Source: Diphasiastrum complanatum (Eukaryota; Streptophyta; Lycopodiopsida; Lycopodiales; Lycopodiaceae). Taken from it: 64,000 nt of DNA. Of this stretch, positions 34,080 to 44,926 are shown piece after piece. Within the stretch, counting starts at the first letter, position 1. Each line of letters begins with the position of its first letter. A program made the translations under genes and the position numbers. The notes under the pieces are model-generated. The model made no database searches. It was given only the letters and a program-made list of their open reading frames with translations, and was not told the DNA's origin. The stretch spans positions 1 to 64,000 of the forward strand of contig MU831556.1 of assembly GCA_029204225.1 (NCBI GenBank), read 5' to 3'.

Positions 34080-34882
34080 GTTTTACTAGCAAGTTTTGGA
34101 GAGCCCTTTTTGATAATCTGGGGACAATCCTTAAATTCTCTTCTTCCTTTCACCCCCAGACTGATGGTCAAAGTGAAATTACTAATCGAGCCATCATAGA
34201 TTTGTTGAGAAATTATGTAAGTGATCAGAAGACTCAATGGGATAACTATCTTCCTATTCTAGAATTTGCTTACAATAACCCTTTTGAAGTAATGTATGGA
34301 AAACCAATTGTGCCTCCTATATTAAGGATTAAAGAAAAGATATTTGCCTTAGATGAATTTGTGCAGGATTATCAAGACACTTTTTCAAAGGTTCAACAAT
34401 CCATTGCAAATGCACAACAAAAACAGTAGAAAAGTGCAAATATGCGTCGGAGGGCAAAAAAGTACGATGAAGGAGAACTAGTTCTCCTAAAATCTGAAAA
34501 GAAAAGACTCAGGAAAAAGAAGGGCAGCATGAAACTCTACCCAAAACTAGCCCAAAAGTATTATGGACCTTTTAAAGTCAAGAAAGTAATCAACGAAGTT
34601 ACATGTGAGCTTCACTTACCTATTACTTGGAAAATCCATAACAAATTCCATGTAAGCTTGCTAAAAAAATTCAATGGTCCGGAACCAGAAGGATTTTCAG
34701 ATTTCGAACCACCAGAAGTTCAAGGAACTGAAGAAATCCTTCAACCTAAGCAGATATTGATGCACAAGACAAGAACTGGAAGAAAAGGGATAACTTCTAC
34801 ATTATACCTCCTCAAATTTAAGAACTATCCTACTACGAATGCAAGATGGATGGAAGAAGAATTCTTCCAAGAGTATCCATAA
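34080..34882 (+). pseudogene. Chromovirus integrase C-terminus and chromodomain, fragment 2
   Basis: It begins inside the integrase core at FTSKFWRALFDNLGT, keeps TDGQSEITNRAI and the same short YNNPFEVMYGK form as fragment 1, and has one stop (34428). It is then open for 146 codons (34442-34882). This last part holds the integrase C-terminal SH3-like fold (LYPKLAQKYYGPFKV, FHVSLLKKF) and a chromodomain ending LLKFKNYPTTNARWMEEEFF. The chromodomain is readable in full and places the family in the chromovirus clade. Confidence 0.9.
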
Positions 34883-35185
34883 ATTTTAAATGTTTATTTG
34901 AGAAATGTCCGTTGAGGACAATGCTTAATGCGTCGGAGGGAATGTAAAATTGTATAGGCCAAATTGACCAGGAAATAAAGGCTATCCAGTCTTCCATTTT
35001 TTTTTGTATGAAACATATTTTGAGTATTAGAGCTTATTACTCTAACTAATGAATTATGAGTGCAAGTATCGTTACCTGAAGACAAGAAATGAAACTGTAG
35101 AGCAATGCTAACAATTTGATATGCAGATTCAAAAAATTGAATCTAGTGATGAACCATTTGATGGTATGGCTTCTAACCTTTCAAG
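34883..35185 (+). other. Chromovirus 3' flank, truncated
   Basis: This matches 41097-41395 downstream of fragment 3, then breaks off at TTCTAACCTTTC and joins integrase sequence again (35190). No gene is present. Confidence 0.75.
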
Positions 35186-35189
35186 AACT

Positions 35190-35478
35190 ATTATACCCTT
35201 AAATTCTCTTCTTCCTTTCACCCCTAGACTGATGGTCAAAGTGAAATTACTATTCGAGCCATCATAGATTTGTTGAGAAATTATGTAAGTGATCAGAAGA
35301 CTCAATGGGAACACTACCTTCCTATTCTAGAATTTGCTTACAATAACACCATTCATTCTTCTACTGGTAAAGCACCTTTTGAAGTAATGTATGGAAAACC
35401 AATTGTGCCTCTTGTGTTAAGGACTAAAGAAAAGATATTTGCCTCAGATGAATTTGTGCAGGATTATCAAGACACCTT
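35190..35478 (+). pseudogene. Chromovirus integrase, fragment 3 (left part)
   Basis: This fragment starts at FSSFHP, a TAG, then TDGQSEITIRAIIDLLRNYV. It keeps the full YNNTIHSSTGKAPFEVMYGK form that fragments 1 and 2 have lost, and runs to FVQDYQDTF. It is cut at 35478 by a Copia insertion and resumes at 40598 (SKVQQSIANAQQKQ). Its last five bases, ACCTT, are the target site. Confidence 0.88.
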
Positions 35479-36305
35479 TGTGAGAATTTGGCAAAAGTCT
35501 AGCTTGGTATCTTTTATGATAGAAGTTTGTAAGTAAATCTCACATGTGTGGAGGATGCTCCCATGTGTGGAGAATTGTAAAGTAAATCAAAATGTTTGAT
35601 ATAGGGGTTTCATAGAATTTCATAGTCAAGCATTTAGGTGTAGGATGTTGATAGGGTCAAATTTGGCATAGATGGCAAATTATCCATTTCCACTTGTAAT
35701 GCCACTATTGAGCCAAAATAGAGTAGGAGGCCAAACTTGTGCCAATTAGAGTGTAGACAAGTGTAATGCTTTTGTTTGATGAAGTTTAAGAGGTCCAATA
35801 GGATCTAGAGGTGGAACCCTGTGTGGTCCAATAGGAATTTGAGGTGTGCTTGAATATAGTCCAATAGAATTTAGAGGTGCATGGATCAATGGTCCAATAG
35901 GATTAAGAGGTGGCAAAGTGTGATCCAATCATAGTTAAGCATAGTGGTAGCTCATGAATCTACTAGTATCATTGTACTCCTCATTTTTGATCTAATTGAT
36001 TTTGAGATTGAGTGGATTTTGAGCATCATTGAATTTCTAGCTTTCTCTCTCTACCCGAGAGCTCATGATGGTTTTTCTCTCTCTACCCAAGGAGAGCAGC
36101 TTGTTTTTACTTAGAATACTTTTGGAACACTTCCCACATGTGTGAGTGAGAGTTGGAAGTGATTGAATGCATGTAGTAGTGTGTTTTTGCCATAGAATCA
36201 AAGATAGATCTTGAATCTCAATCTAGTCTTGATCTTGGTACATCTACACACCTTAGGAGATCACAAGTACATGTAGTAGACAATCCACACGTGTGAAATT
36301 CAACA
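35479..36305 (+). repeat. 5' LTR of the deleted Copia element
   Basis: This 827-bp LTR carries CACATGTGTG or CACACGTGTG motifs at 35541-35550, 36135-36144 and 36286-36295, with a related CCATGTGTGG at 35561-35570. It also has short direct repeats of GTCCAATAGGA around 35790-35900. Confidence 0.92.
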
Positions 36306-36320
36306 ACCTATCAAAGCCTA
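36306..36320 (+). other. Degenerate primer-binding site
   Basis: ACCTATCAAAGCCTA directly follows the LTR. It agrees with the Met-tRNA site TGGTATCAGAGCCT at the TATCA and AGCCT cores but has three changes. Position supports the call more than sequence. Confidence 0.5.
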
Positions 36321-37061
36321 CCTAAGGTTACCATGCATTTTGATCCATCTAAGTGAAGATTTTTCATCAATCTTGAGCTAGAAATTGTCAAGGCCCATTT
36401 TCCTAGCTATCTTGTTCAATTTTGGATCAAAAGAGATCAAAAGGAAATTGATTAGGTCTGACCTGGTACTGTACGGAATCAGGTGCTCAGACATGTGTGA
36501 GGAACATCCAATTTCAGTTTGGGAGTTCTCTTTCATGTTTGATCCAAAATTCTTGCTTGATAGCTTGTTTTGAAGCTATTTTTGTCTAGTTTATGATGCA
36601 ATTAGTTTCATTCCATTTGGTTGAGCCAATCAAAAGTTATAAGCTTTTCAAGAGGGCTAGGTAGGGCATCTAGACCTGGGTGGACACATTTGGTTTGGTC
36701 AGGAGATTGCTTGTTTGATCCAAAATCACAGTTGAATCTTACCAATCTCATCTATATGTGATCCAGGCACTGTTTTGAGATCTTAGCCATTTTGTTTCAT
36801 GCAATATCATTGTATTTGAGTCAAATTTGGTTTCTTAGTATATTTCGCACGTGCTAAGAGTGTTTGATCCTAACTTTGCCCATACTCCATCATTTGATGT
36901 GAAGTAGATCTAGTTTTGGAGAGATTGAGATAGCTAGTGAGAATCATCTCACAGTTTGTTGCAAGATCTTGCATAGGAGATGGTAGCACACCATTATTGG
37001 ATCCTATAGTGAGAGAGAAGCAACATTTTTTGTTCGTCACTTTAATTTATCTCCATTTTAC
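36321..37061 (+). other. Leader of the deleted Copia element
   Basis: About 740 bp of untranslated leader lie between the primer-binding site and the gag ATG at 37062. A 62-codon open frame (36385-36573) has no recognisable domain. Confidence 0.65.
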
Positions 37062-39182
37062 ATGACTCCAATGAGTTCATACTTGTTGCAACCAAGTGAG
37101 AGATTGTCTACTTCCAATCACTTAATATGAAAGTTGAGGATGGAGTCCATCTTGATACTCCAAGATGTGATGGACATTGTACTTGGGATTGAGAAGGAGC
37201 CTCAAGTCCTTCAAGAAGTACAAAAATACAAGAAGAGAGCTAGGAAGGCTCTCCACTACATTAAGATGAATGTCTCTAACGAGATATTGAGGGAGATTGG
37301 TGATTGTTCTACATCCAAGGAAGCTTGGAATTGTCTCAAGTCCATCTATGAGGCTAAGAACACCTCTAGGCTCCTCACTCTTAGAAATCAAATATTCCAA
37401 AGTAGTCAAAAGAGTGATGAGAGTGCATCAAATTATGTTTTGAGAGTCAAGGATATTCATAGAGAGCTTGCATGTATTGGTGACTCAATCAATCAAAGTG
37501 AGCTAGTCCAAGTCATTCTCAATGGCTTGAGAGATGAATATGACAACCTTATCCAATCCTATGCCATTAAGGAGGAGCTACCAAGTTTGGAGGCCCTTCA
37601 AAGTGTGCTTATTTCTGAAGAATCAAGACAAGAGTACAAACTCTTGAGGATGGACAAGCTATCACTCAATCATGATGATGACAAAGTTCTATTTGCCAAG
37701 CACAAAGAGAGGAGTAAGAAGCAACACCATCACTTCTCTAATAACAAAGCTAGACACCAAGATGAAGAGGAGGAGGAGGATTACTCTCATGCTTCTACTT
37801 CAAATCTCAAGAAGAAGAAGATCAAGTGCTTTTACTGTGGCAAGAAAGGCCATTATGCCACCAATTGCTTCAAGAAGAAGAATCAACTCAATGAAGCCAG
37901 CATCACCAATGAGAAAGAAGACTATATTGCAAGTGATGGAGAAGGCTCTCTTATGGCATCAAGCTTCTCCTCTTCCACCTTCAACAAGGACGACTCATGG
38001 TATATTGATAGTGGAGCATCTTCACATATGTGTGGCTCCAAGCACTTTTTTTCATCTCTTTTGCCTTATGATGGAGTCAAGAAGACCATATACTTTGCAA
38101 GTAAGCATGAGTGCAATATTGAAGGAGTAGGGATTATTCCCTTGAAGCTTGCATCTTCTAGAGATCTCTTTCTCAACAATGTTCTTTTTGTCCCAAAGCT
38201 TACAAAGAACATCTTAAGTGTTGGCCAACTTCTCGATAGTGGCTTTGATGTCAATTTCAATATTGGCAATTGTGTGATCAAGAAGAATGGTGAGATCCTT
38301 GCATATGGATCAAGATTTGAAGGCATCTACAAATCGGATCCAAGTGAGAGTGCAAACTCTCTTGATGTTTCTTATATGTCCAATATGTCAAAGGAGGATG
38401 ATTACACAAAATGCACATATCTTTTATATTCAAGTATTATGGTGTATGATTATTCCTTATTATTCAAAGCATATGTTGAGAAGAAATTCTCATTGAAGAT
38501 CAAAGCTTTGAGGAGTATTGGAGCTCTTGAAGGAATAGCACCATATGAAGTTTTATTCAAGATGAAGCCTAAGGTTGATCACCTTAGTGAACTTGGTAGT
38601 GCTTGCTTTCCACATATTCCCTTGGAAACAAGAAGGAAGGATGATCCAAGCTCATGGATCATGATTGGATACTCATCCATCAAGGAGGCCTTTAGTGCCT
38701 TTACACTCTCTATTTCAAAAGTGACTGTGAATAGAGATATTACATTGCAAGAAGATTTAATCTTGGAAGTGGCCGAGATCAAGGCTTCTCAAGAAGCATC
38801 ACAAGTTATATTTTTTGAAGGTATTCAAGTTATGATGGGGCCAATGTGTGAGGAGGAGTTTCTTCTTCATATGATTTCAAGAAGATCTTCAAGATGCATG
38901 GCCCAGTCTTTATGGATCACCTTACATGGCAAAGAGGGGCATCTTTTATATTGTATCTACTACAACACATTCATATATGCTCCTCTTCCTTTGCTTGAAA
39001 TGCTATCTTGCTTCATGGAAGTTTTTGGATCTCAAAGTTCAAGAAAAGCTATACTAATTTTGTATGATGCTTATGGTATGGACATATTTCTTGTCATTAT
39101 TGACTTATATGTGTTTCCAATACTTTTTGAAAGCAGAATATTTTATTGTCAAAAGTATGCTCTTGGTTCTAGTAAGAACTAG
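37062..39182 (+). pseudogene. Copia gag-protease frame with fused integrase remnants
   Basis: The family start is ATG 37062 (MTPMSSYLLQPSERLSTSN), but codon 23 is TGA where the sister element has tryptophan. The remaining frame is open from 37134 for 682 codons. It has gag (KKRARKALHYIKMNVS, TSKEAWNCLKSIYEAKNTS), a CCHC knuckle starting at residue 232 (CFYCGKKGHYATNCFKKK), and a protease with D292 in YIDSGASSHMCG. After about residue 420 the pre-integrase domain is missing. A scrap of integrase (FSLKIKALRS) is joined in frame near 38516 to the later APYEVLFKMKPKVDHL block, removing two catalytic residues. The last ~150 codons are unlike any domain. Confidence 0.9.
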
Positions 39183-39754
39183 ATCGAGCTTGGTACTCAC
39201 TTTTTTGAAAATCATGTTTTCACATGTTTTGAGGCAAATTGTAAACTCCTCTTGAGGTTAAGTGAAGCATCCAAAGTGGACACTTACATCCTTGAGAGAG
39301 TAACTAGCCTAAAAAAGATCAAGATAGTCTTTGATATCAAGATTAGATCCATCATGGATATAGTTCATTGTATGTGGACTAGTCAAGCTAGAACGCATAA
39401 TCTTGATAATCATCATTGTTTCACATCTTATGATCTTGATCTCCATGATCCTTATGAGGCTTGGAAGCCTCAGCTTTATCTATTTATGGTGCATCCATCA
39501 TGCAAGTGGAACTTTCAAAGCAAAGATCATCATCAAGCATGGAGGAAGCCCATGATCATAGTGGCATATTGGTGGAGCACTCTTCAAAGGCATTGGCAAG
39601 AGATCTCTACCAAAGAGATCTTATCATGGATATGGTGAAGGTGCTGCTATGATGGATCCCTTGGCTGATCTTCACTTCTTATACATACTAAAGGATCCAC
39701 TCAAAAAGATTTACAAACTTCTCAAGTGATCTAGTACCTTTCCAAGCTATTTTT
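39183..39754 (+). other. Remnant of pol 3' end and 3' untranslated region
   Basis: Short scraps such as SSKALARDLYQRDLIMDMVK (39590-39640) recall the last residues of Copia pol. RT and RNase H motifs are absent. Otherwise nothing is recognisable. Confidence 0.55.
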
Positions 39755-39764
39755 TGAGGAGGAG
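39755..39764 (+). other. Poly-purine tract
   Basis: TGAGGAGGAG immediately precedes the 3' LTR. Confidence 0.75.
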
Positions 39765-40592
39765 TGTGAGAAATTAGCAAAAATCTAGCTTGGTATCTTT
39801 TATGATAGAAGTTTGTAAGTGAATCTCACATGTGTGGAGTATGTTCCCACGTGTGGAAAATTGTAAAGTAAATCAAAATGTTTGATATAGGGGTTTCATA
39901 GAATTTCATAGTCAAGCATTTAGGTGTAGGATGTTGATAGGGTCAAATTTGGCATAGATGACAAATTATCCATTTCCACTTGTAATGCCACTATTGAGCC
40001 AAAATAGAGTAGGAGGCCAAACTTGTGCCAATTAGAGTGTAGAAAAGTGTAATGCTTTTGTTTGATGAAATTTAAGAGGTCCAATAGGACTTAGAGGTGG
40101 AACCATGTGTGGTCCAATAGGAATTTGAGGTGTGCTTGAATATACTCCAATAGAATTTAGAGGTGCATAGATCAATGGTCCAATAGAATTAAGAGGTGGC
40201 AACGTGTGATCCAATCATAGTTAAGCATAGTGGTAGCTCATGAATCTACTAGTATCATTGTACTCCTCATTTTGGATCTAATTGATTTTGAGATTGAGTG
40301 GATTTTGAGCATCATTGAATTTCTAGCTTCCTCTCTCTACCCAAGAGCTCATGATGGTTTTTCTCTCTCTACCTGAGGAGAGCAGCTTTTTTTTTACTTA
40401 GAATACTTTTGGAACACTTCCCACACGTGTGAGTGAGAGTTGGAAGTGATTGAATGCATGTAGTAGTGTGTTTTTGCCATAGAATCAAAGATAGATCTTG
40501 AATCTCAATCTAGTCTTGATCTTGGTGCATCTACACACCTTAGGAGATGACAAGTACATGTAGTAGACAATCCACACGTGTGAAATTCAACA
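39765..40592 (+). repeat. 3' LTR of the deleted Copia element
   Basis: This 828-bp LTR is collinear with 35479-36305 with scattered substitutions. It keeps the repeated CACRTGTG motifs; two sites that are CATGTG in the 5' copy read CACGTG here. Confidence 0.92.
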
Positions 40593-40597
40593 ACCAT

Positions 40598-41096
40598 TTC
40601 AAAGGTTCAACAATCCATTGCAAATGCACAACAGAAACAGTAGAAAAGTGCAAATATGCGTCGGAGGGCAATCAAGTACGACGAAGGAGAACTAGTTCTC
40701 CTAAAATCTGAAAAGAAAAGACTCAGGAAAAAGAAGGGCAGCATGAAACTCTACCCAAAACTAGCCCAAAAGTATTATGGACCTTTTAAAGTCAAGAAAG
40801 TAATCAACGAAGTTACATGTGAGCTTCACTTACCTATTACTTGGAAAATCCATAACAAATTCCATGTAAGCTTGCTAAAAAAATTCAATGGTCCAGAACC
40901 AGAAGGATTTTCAGATTTCGAACCACCAGAAATTCAAGGAACTGAAGAAATCCTTCAACCTGAGCAGATATTGATGCACAAGACAAGAATTGGAAGAAAA
41001 GGGATAACTTCTACATTATACCTCCTCAAATTTAAGAACTATCCTACTACGAATGCAAGATGGATGGAAGAAGAATTCTTCCAAGAGTATCCATAA
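40598..41096 (+). pseudogene. Chromovirus integrase C-terminus and chromodomain, fragment 3 (right part)
   Basis: This is the continuation of 35190-35478 after the Copia insertion. A stop follows QQKQ; it is then open 40656-41096 for 146 codons, nearly identical to 34442-34882. It holds MRRRAIKYDEGELVLLKSEK, the SH3-like part and the chromodomain ending MEEEFFQEYP. The open reading is preserved, but no upstream pol remains to express it. Confidence 0.9.
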
Positions 41097-41780
41097 ATTT
41101 TAAATGTTTATTTGAGAAATGTCCGTTGAGGACAATGCTTAATGCGTCGGAGGGAATGTAAAATTGTATAGGCCAAATTGACCAGGAAATAAAGGCTATC
41201 CAGTCTTCCATTTTTTTTTGTATGAAACATATTTTGAGTATTAGAGCTTATTACTCTAACTAATGAATTATGAGTGCAAGTATCGTTACTTGAAGACAAG
41301 AAATGAAACTGTAGAGCAATGCTAACAATGTGATATGCAGGTTCAAGAAATAGAATCTAGTGATGAACCATTTGATGGTATGGCTTCTAACCTTTTCCTA
41401 AGGATATGTGCAGGTACTAAGAAGAGTACCTGAAGAAAGAATTCAACGAAGCTTCTTAAAGCTTAAAGATGGTACCTGAAGAAGGCTCAATCGAGTCTAT
41501 AAATAAGACTCACTCGAGTCTATAAAGATTGGGAGAAGAAACCAAAGGACTGATCACCCTTTGTGTCACACTCCACTATGATTGGGGATGGGCAACCCCT
41601 AGAAAAAAGAGCCTAGGAACTGATGAAAATTATGCAAGGTAAGATGGACATATACAAAGCCTTTCCCATGACATGAAAAACACTTGGGTGGATCCCAATG
41701 TTGTACACAAAGAAATATTCAGCTTAAAAGTGACTAACATTGAATGTTAGGCTACCTACCTTCTATCCTTATCAATATGT
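41097..41780 (+). other. Chromovirus 3' untranslated region
   Basis: This matches the reverse complement of 21835-22560. It contains imperfect repeats of AGTACCTGAAGAA and CGAGTCTATAAA. No gene is present. The match to the other copy ends at CTTATCAATATG. Confidence 0.75.
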
Positions 41781-42205
41781 AACTTACCTACTTTTTCACA
41801 TGGCTTGAAAGCAATAGGACACCTAGGAAAATGCGCCCTCCTACTCCTCCCATAAACAATCTCTCATACCTATACACCTCACCCTCTCACTTTACTTATC
41901 CTAGAGTCTCCCTTACACCTCTCACACTTATTCTGGACAACTCAGCCATTTCCTAAAGACTACACATTCCCTATAAAAGGACTAACTTGCCCCTCTCCCT
42001 CACTATTCATCTCCCATTCATTTTTGCTTTGCCTCTTGCTCTTGCTTGTGTGTGTGTAGGTGCTTGGAAGAAAGTTTGGAGCTATGGCTTTAGGAGGATC
42101 TATCAAGCTTGGACTGGAATCACTTTTTGCAACCACTTTCACACACACTCACTTTCTCCTACCTCTTTCATCTCTCTTTCTCTCTTTCTCTCTCTCTCTC
42201 TAAAA
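41781..42205 (+). promoter_or_regulatory. Promoter-like segment with TATA box
   Basis: A pyrimidine-rich stretch leads to CCCTATAAAAGGACTAAC (TATAAAAG near 41974), then CT-rich leader-like sequence with short TG and CT microsatellites. It looks like a plant core promoter or the U3/R part of an LTR. No paired LTR or downstream gene is seen. It ends at the minisatellite. Confidence 0.35.
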
Positions 42206-42376
42206 CTTTCACACCATCCATAAGACTGATGGCCATGCATGTCACACCATCCATGACTTGATGGTCATGCATGTCACACCATCCATGACTTGATGGCTTT
42301 CCATGTCACACCATCCATAACTTGATGGCTTTGCATGTCACACCATCCATGACTTGATGGCTTTGCATGTCACACA
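42206..42376. repeat. 32-bp minisatellite, array 2
   Basis: Five units with an exact 32-bp period (GTCACACC at 42241, 42273, 42305, 42337 and a last partial at 42369) contain CATCCATGACTTGATGGC. It is the inverted counterpart of 31853-31950. Units are nearly identical and directly adjacent, so it is not a spacer-containing array. Confidence 0.95.
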
Positions 42377-42720
42377 TCAGCCAATACATCCTGCAACTCA
42401 TCTCCACTAAGATGATTTTCGTCATCCCTATAGAAATCAAAACCTTTCTTAATATTGTCCTCATGCAAAGAATCATTGTTGTCCTCTTCATCATCTGAGT
42501 TGTCCTGGATCATGAGAATCAATTCTCGGGCTTTCAATATTTATAAAACTTGAAGATATATGTACATCTTCATCAGATATACTTGTGTTGTCCAAATTTG
42601 GGTCTTCCATTTCATGCTCAACATATGCGTTTTCAAATACATGTCTTGAGCGTGGCTTAATTTGAACAGCATACCATCAATTTTCGTTTAGTCGATCTGG
42701 TTGAAAAAGTACCTGCACAT
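42377..42720 (-). pseudogene. Acidic C-terminal segment, possibly of CACTA TNP2
   Basis: The minus strand has frames with RSRHVFENAYVEHEMEDP and an acidic DNSDDEEDNNDSLHEDN stretch ending near the minisatellite. A W-or-F-x-V-QIKPRSR...E pattern followed by acidic residues is seen near the end of CACTA transposases (the DUF4216 neighbourhood). Frames are broken. The call is weak and rests on general resemblance and on abundant CACTA debris further right. Confidence 0.35.
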
Positions 42721-44849
42721 TTAGCAATATTGGGATTATAGATTTGTTATGATCATATATTAATTCACAATAAATAGATGTAATGAAAAAGTAGTGGATG
42801 ATTAATATAACATTGGTTAGAATTGACAAAAAAAAAATGTGAAATTCATGCACACCTATTCACAATGACAAGGCAACCAATGTGTCTGAAAAGTCTATGC
42901 TTAATGTCTTGGTTCAATTGATAGTAAAAAATCCACTACCATATTTTTTTACGATTCATTTGATCCTATATAGTTGATTTTGAACCATTCACATCAAACA
43001 ACAAATATTTACCCATTTCACCAAAACACACCCCATATATCGCTTGTATGGTTCCTACATACTCAAGCTCTCCAAAAATTGGACTTTGATCTCGAGCACT
43101 ACTCCGACTTTCTTGATGGAGAGATGCCATCACACCACAATCATAAATTCATCATTTCATATCAATTGATTCAATGCAATGATGACGACCATATGCCCAC
43201 ATTGCACTATACTTTCAATCTTGCCACATGTTGAAATTAAAACAATAATCAATCATCATACAATTTAAAATTGTTCACTTAAAAAAAATAGAGTTATAGA
43301 CAAACCTTCCAATCACATCCTCCTGCAGATTCCCATTTTGTGTGAAATATGAATTGTCCCTTTGATCTTGCTTGTTCATTAGAGGATATTAGAACTCAAA
43401 TGGGCCCTTTTTCAATATGCTTTTTTTTGACTTCGCACGCTTTCAACACTTATGTGTCCCAATGAATGGTGTCCATCTTTGACGAACTGTAGCAGTGGTT
43501 GACGGACGAAAATTGTATTTAACTTTCCTGGCCAAATTTTTGTGATTTTCAAATATCCCACAGGGTAGAACAGTCAATTGTGATTGGACCATAGTTACTG
43601 CCCGAATACTCTTATGTTGCCCGTCATTGTACACTCGAGGTTGATTTGATGTCAATAGTCGTAAACTGTAGTTAACTAATCCTTGTAGTTTTGGAACTTC
43701 TTGTCATTCATAGGTATACCTGTCATTTTATTCATTCTATCTCTTATTTTGGATTTTCATTCTTAGGTTTACCTCACAGTCTCTACATTCTCTCCGTTCT
43801 CAGCTTGCGTACTTGTATTTACGACTAATGGCTACACATAATCGGAGACCAAGAGGATCCATTGATGCAATCAATATTTGCAATGAAAAAAATGTAGAAG
43901 ATCAATGGATACCAAGAATATATCAAAAATATCAATGGATCTTGATGCATCCCTCTGCAAAAGGCTTATTCCAAAAAAGAAAAATATTGGATAACATGTA
44001 CAAAAGCTCTTGGAAAGGCAGATAATGGATTTCAGGGTATCACTTGCTGGTCAATCTATCACGGAAGTTTTAGTCCAGCATGCTGATCTTCACAATAAGC
44101 TCAACATTCATGATTTAAATCCAAATGATTGATGCAATTGTAAGCTTTCGGATTTAATTTCTTTAGAGTTAGCATTTTCTTTAAATTATATTTTTCTTGT
44201 GATATTTTTGTTGGTTTTGCATAATTGTATCCATCAAATTTCATTGAATGGCAAACAGTTCAATCGATTGTAGGAATAATTGATGTCATACATTTGGATA
44301 TCGGTATTTTACAATATAAAGGTCATTCTCCAAAATCACTTTTAGAGTCAGGAGTTTTCTTTTATGATCACACCTATTTTTCTGATACAAATGGTTTAGT
44401 TGGTAGATTAGAGCCATATCCTCTACCCGATTTTTCGAGTGAGAAATGAATATCTCCTAATGCAGCAATTTCAGAAAGTTTTCGATCTAGGATATATATT
44501 GATATTTAGAGTATATTAAAATGTAGCACTGGATCAAAGAATAATAGATTAAGTTGGTATCTACCTTTTACTATTTTTGTTGGTGACCACTACAGTCAGA
44601 TATTGAATCCACGCTTGCCCTTGTTGAAGTTACGTACATATCGTTTGTATTTATGGTCTTAATTGACTTGTTTTGGCATATTTGGACATGTTTTGAAGAT
44701 GATCTAATCAAAGCTTTTTAGCAACAAATCTAAGTGAACTAATGTCGCATGTTTCGGTTGATTGTGGAAAAGGTTTGATTAGATCATCTTTTTGAACTTA
44801 TCCCAAATAAACCATGGAAAAGGCTATGAAAAACAAACATGTTGAATAA
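42721..44849. other. Unassigned region hosting the young Copia element
   Basis: No recognised gene is present. Open segments occur at 43443-43655 (minus, RVYNDGQHKSIRAVTMVQSQ), 43813-44025 (plus, MATHNRRPRGSIDAINICNE) and 44225-44449 (plus, FIEWQTVQSIVGIIDVIHLD, with ESGVFFYDHTYFSDTNGLVG). None matches a family I know. The plus-strand pair could be exons or a decayed transposase, since CACTA-like text lies to both sides. A 17-bp inverted repeat is listed separately. Confidence 0.5.
44696..44790. repeat. 17-bp perfect inverted repeat
   Basis: AAGATGATCTAATCAAA (44696-44712) and its exact complement (44774-44790) are separated by 61 bp, 60 bp left of the Copia insertion. It could be a small foldback element remnant or a hairpin. 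Confidence 0.8.
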
Positions 44850-44926
44850 TGTGAAAATTGTCAACATTTCCTAGCTAGTTTGAGGCCTAAATTGGCTAAA
44901 ATTGTAAATAGTTTTGGTTCTGGAGT

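Larger units (their letters stand above)
35479..40592 (+). mobile_element. Copia LTR retrotransposon, internally deleted
   Basis: This 5.1-kb element lies inside a Gypsy integrase fragment. The LTRs are 35479-36305 and 39765-40592, with canonical TGTGAGAA...CAACA ends and high mutual identity. The target duplication is ACCTT on the left and ACCAT on the right; the empty site can be read in the Gypsy sister copies at 32463 and 34377. The interior keeps gag, zinc knuckle and protease in one long frame. It has lost the pre-integrase, integrase active site, RT and RNase H, so it could move only with help from a relative. Confidence 0.93.

Noticed and set aside
37134-37409. A 95-codon minus-strand frame (37122-37409) opposite gag
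   Set aside because: It lies entirely within the gag coding region in the opposite direction with no supporting motif.
42206-42376. CRISPR-like regular array with 32-bp period
   Set aside because: Units are directly adjacent and nearly identical with no variable spacers, and the setting is a plant genome. It is a minisatellite.
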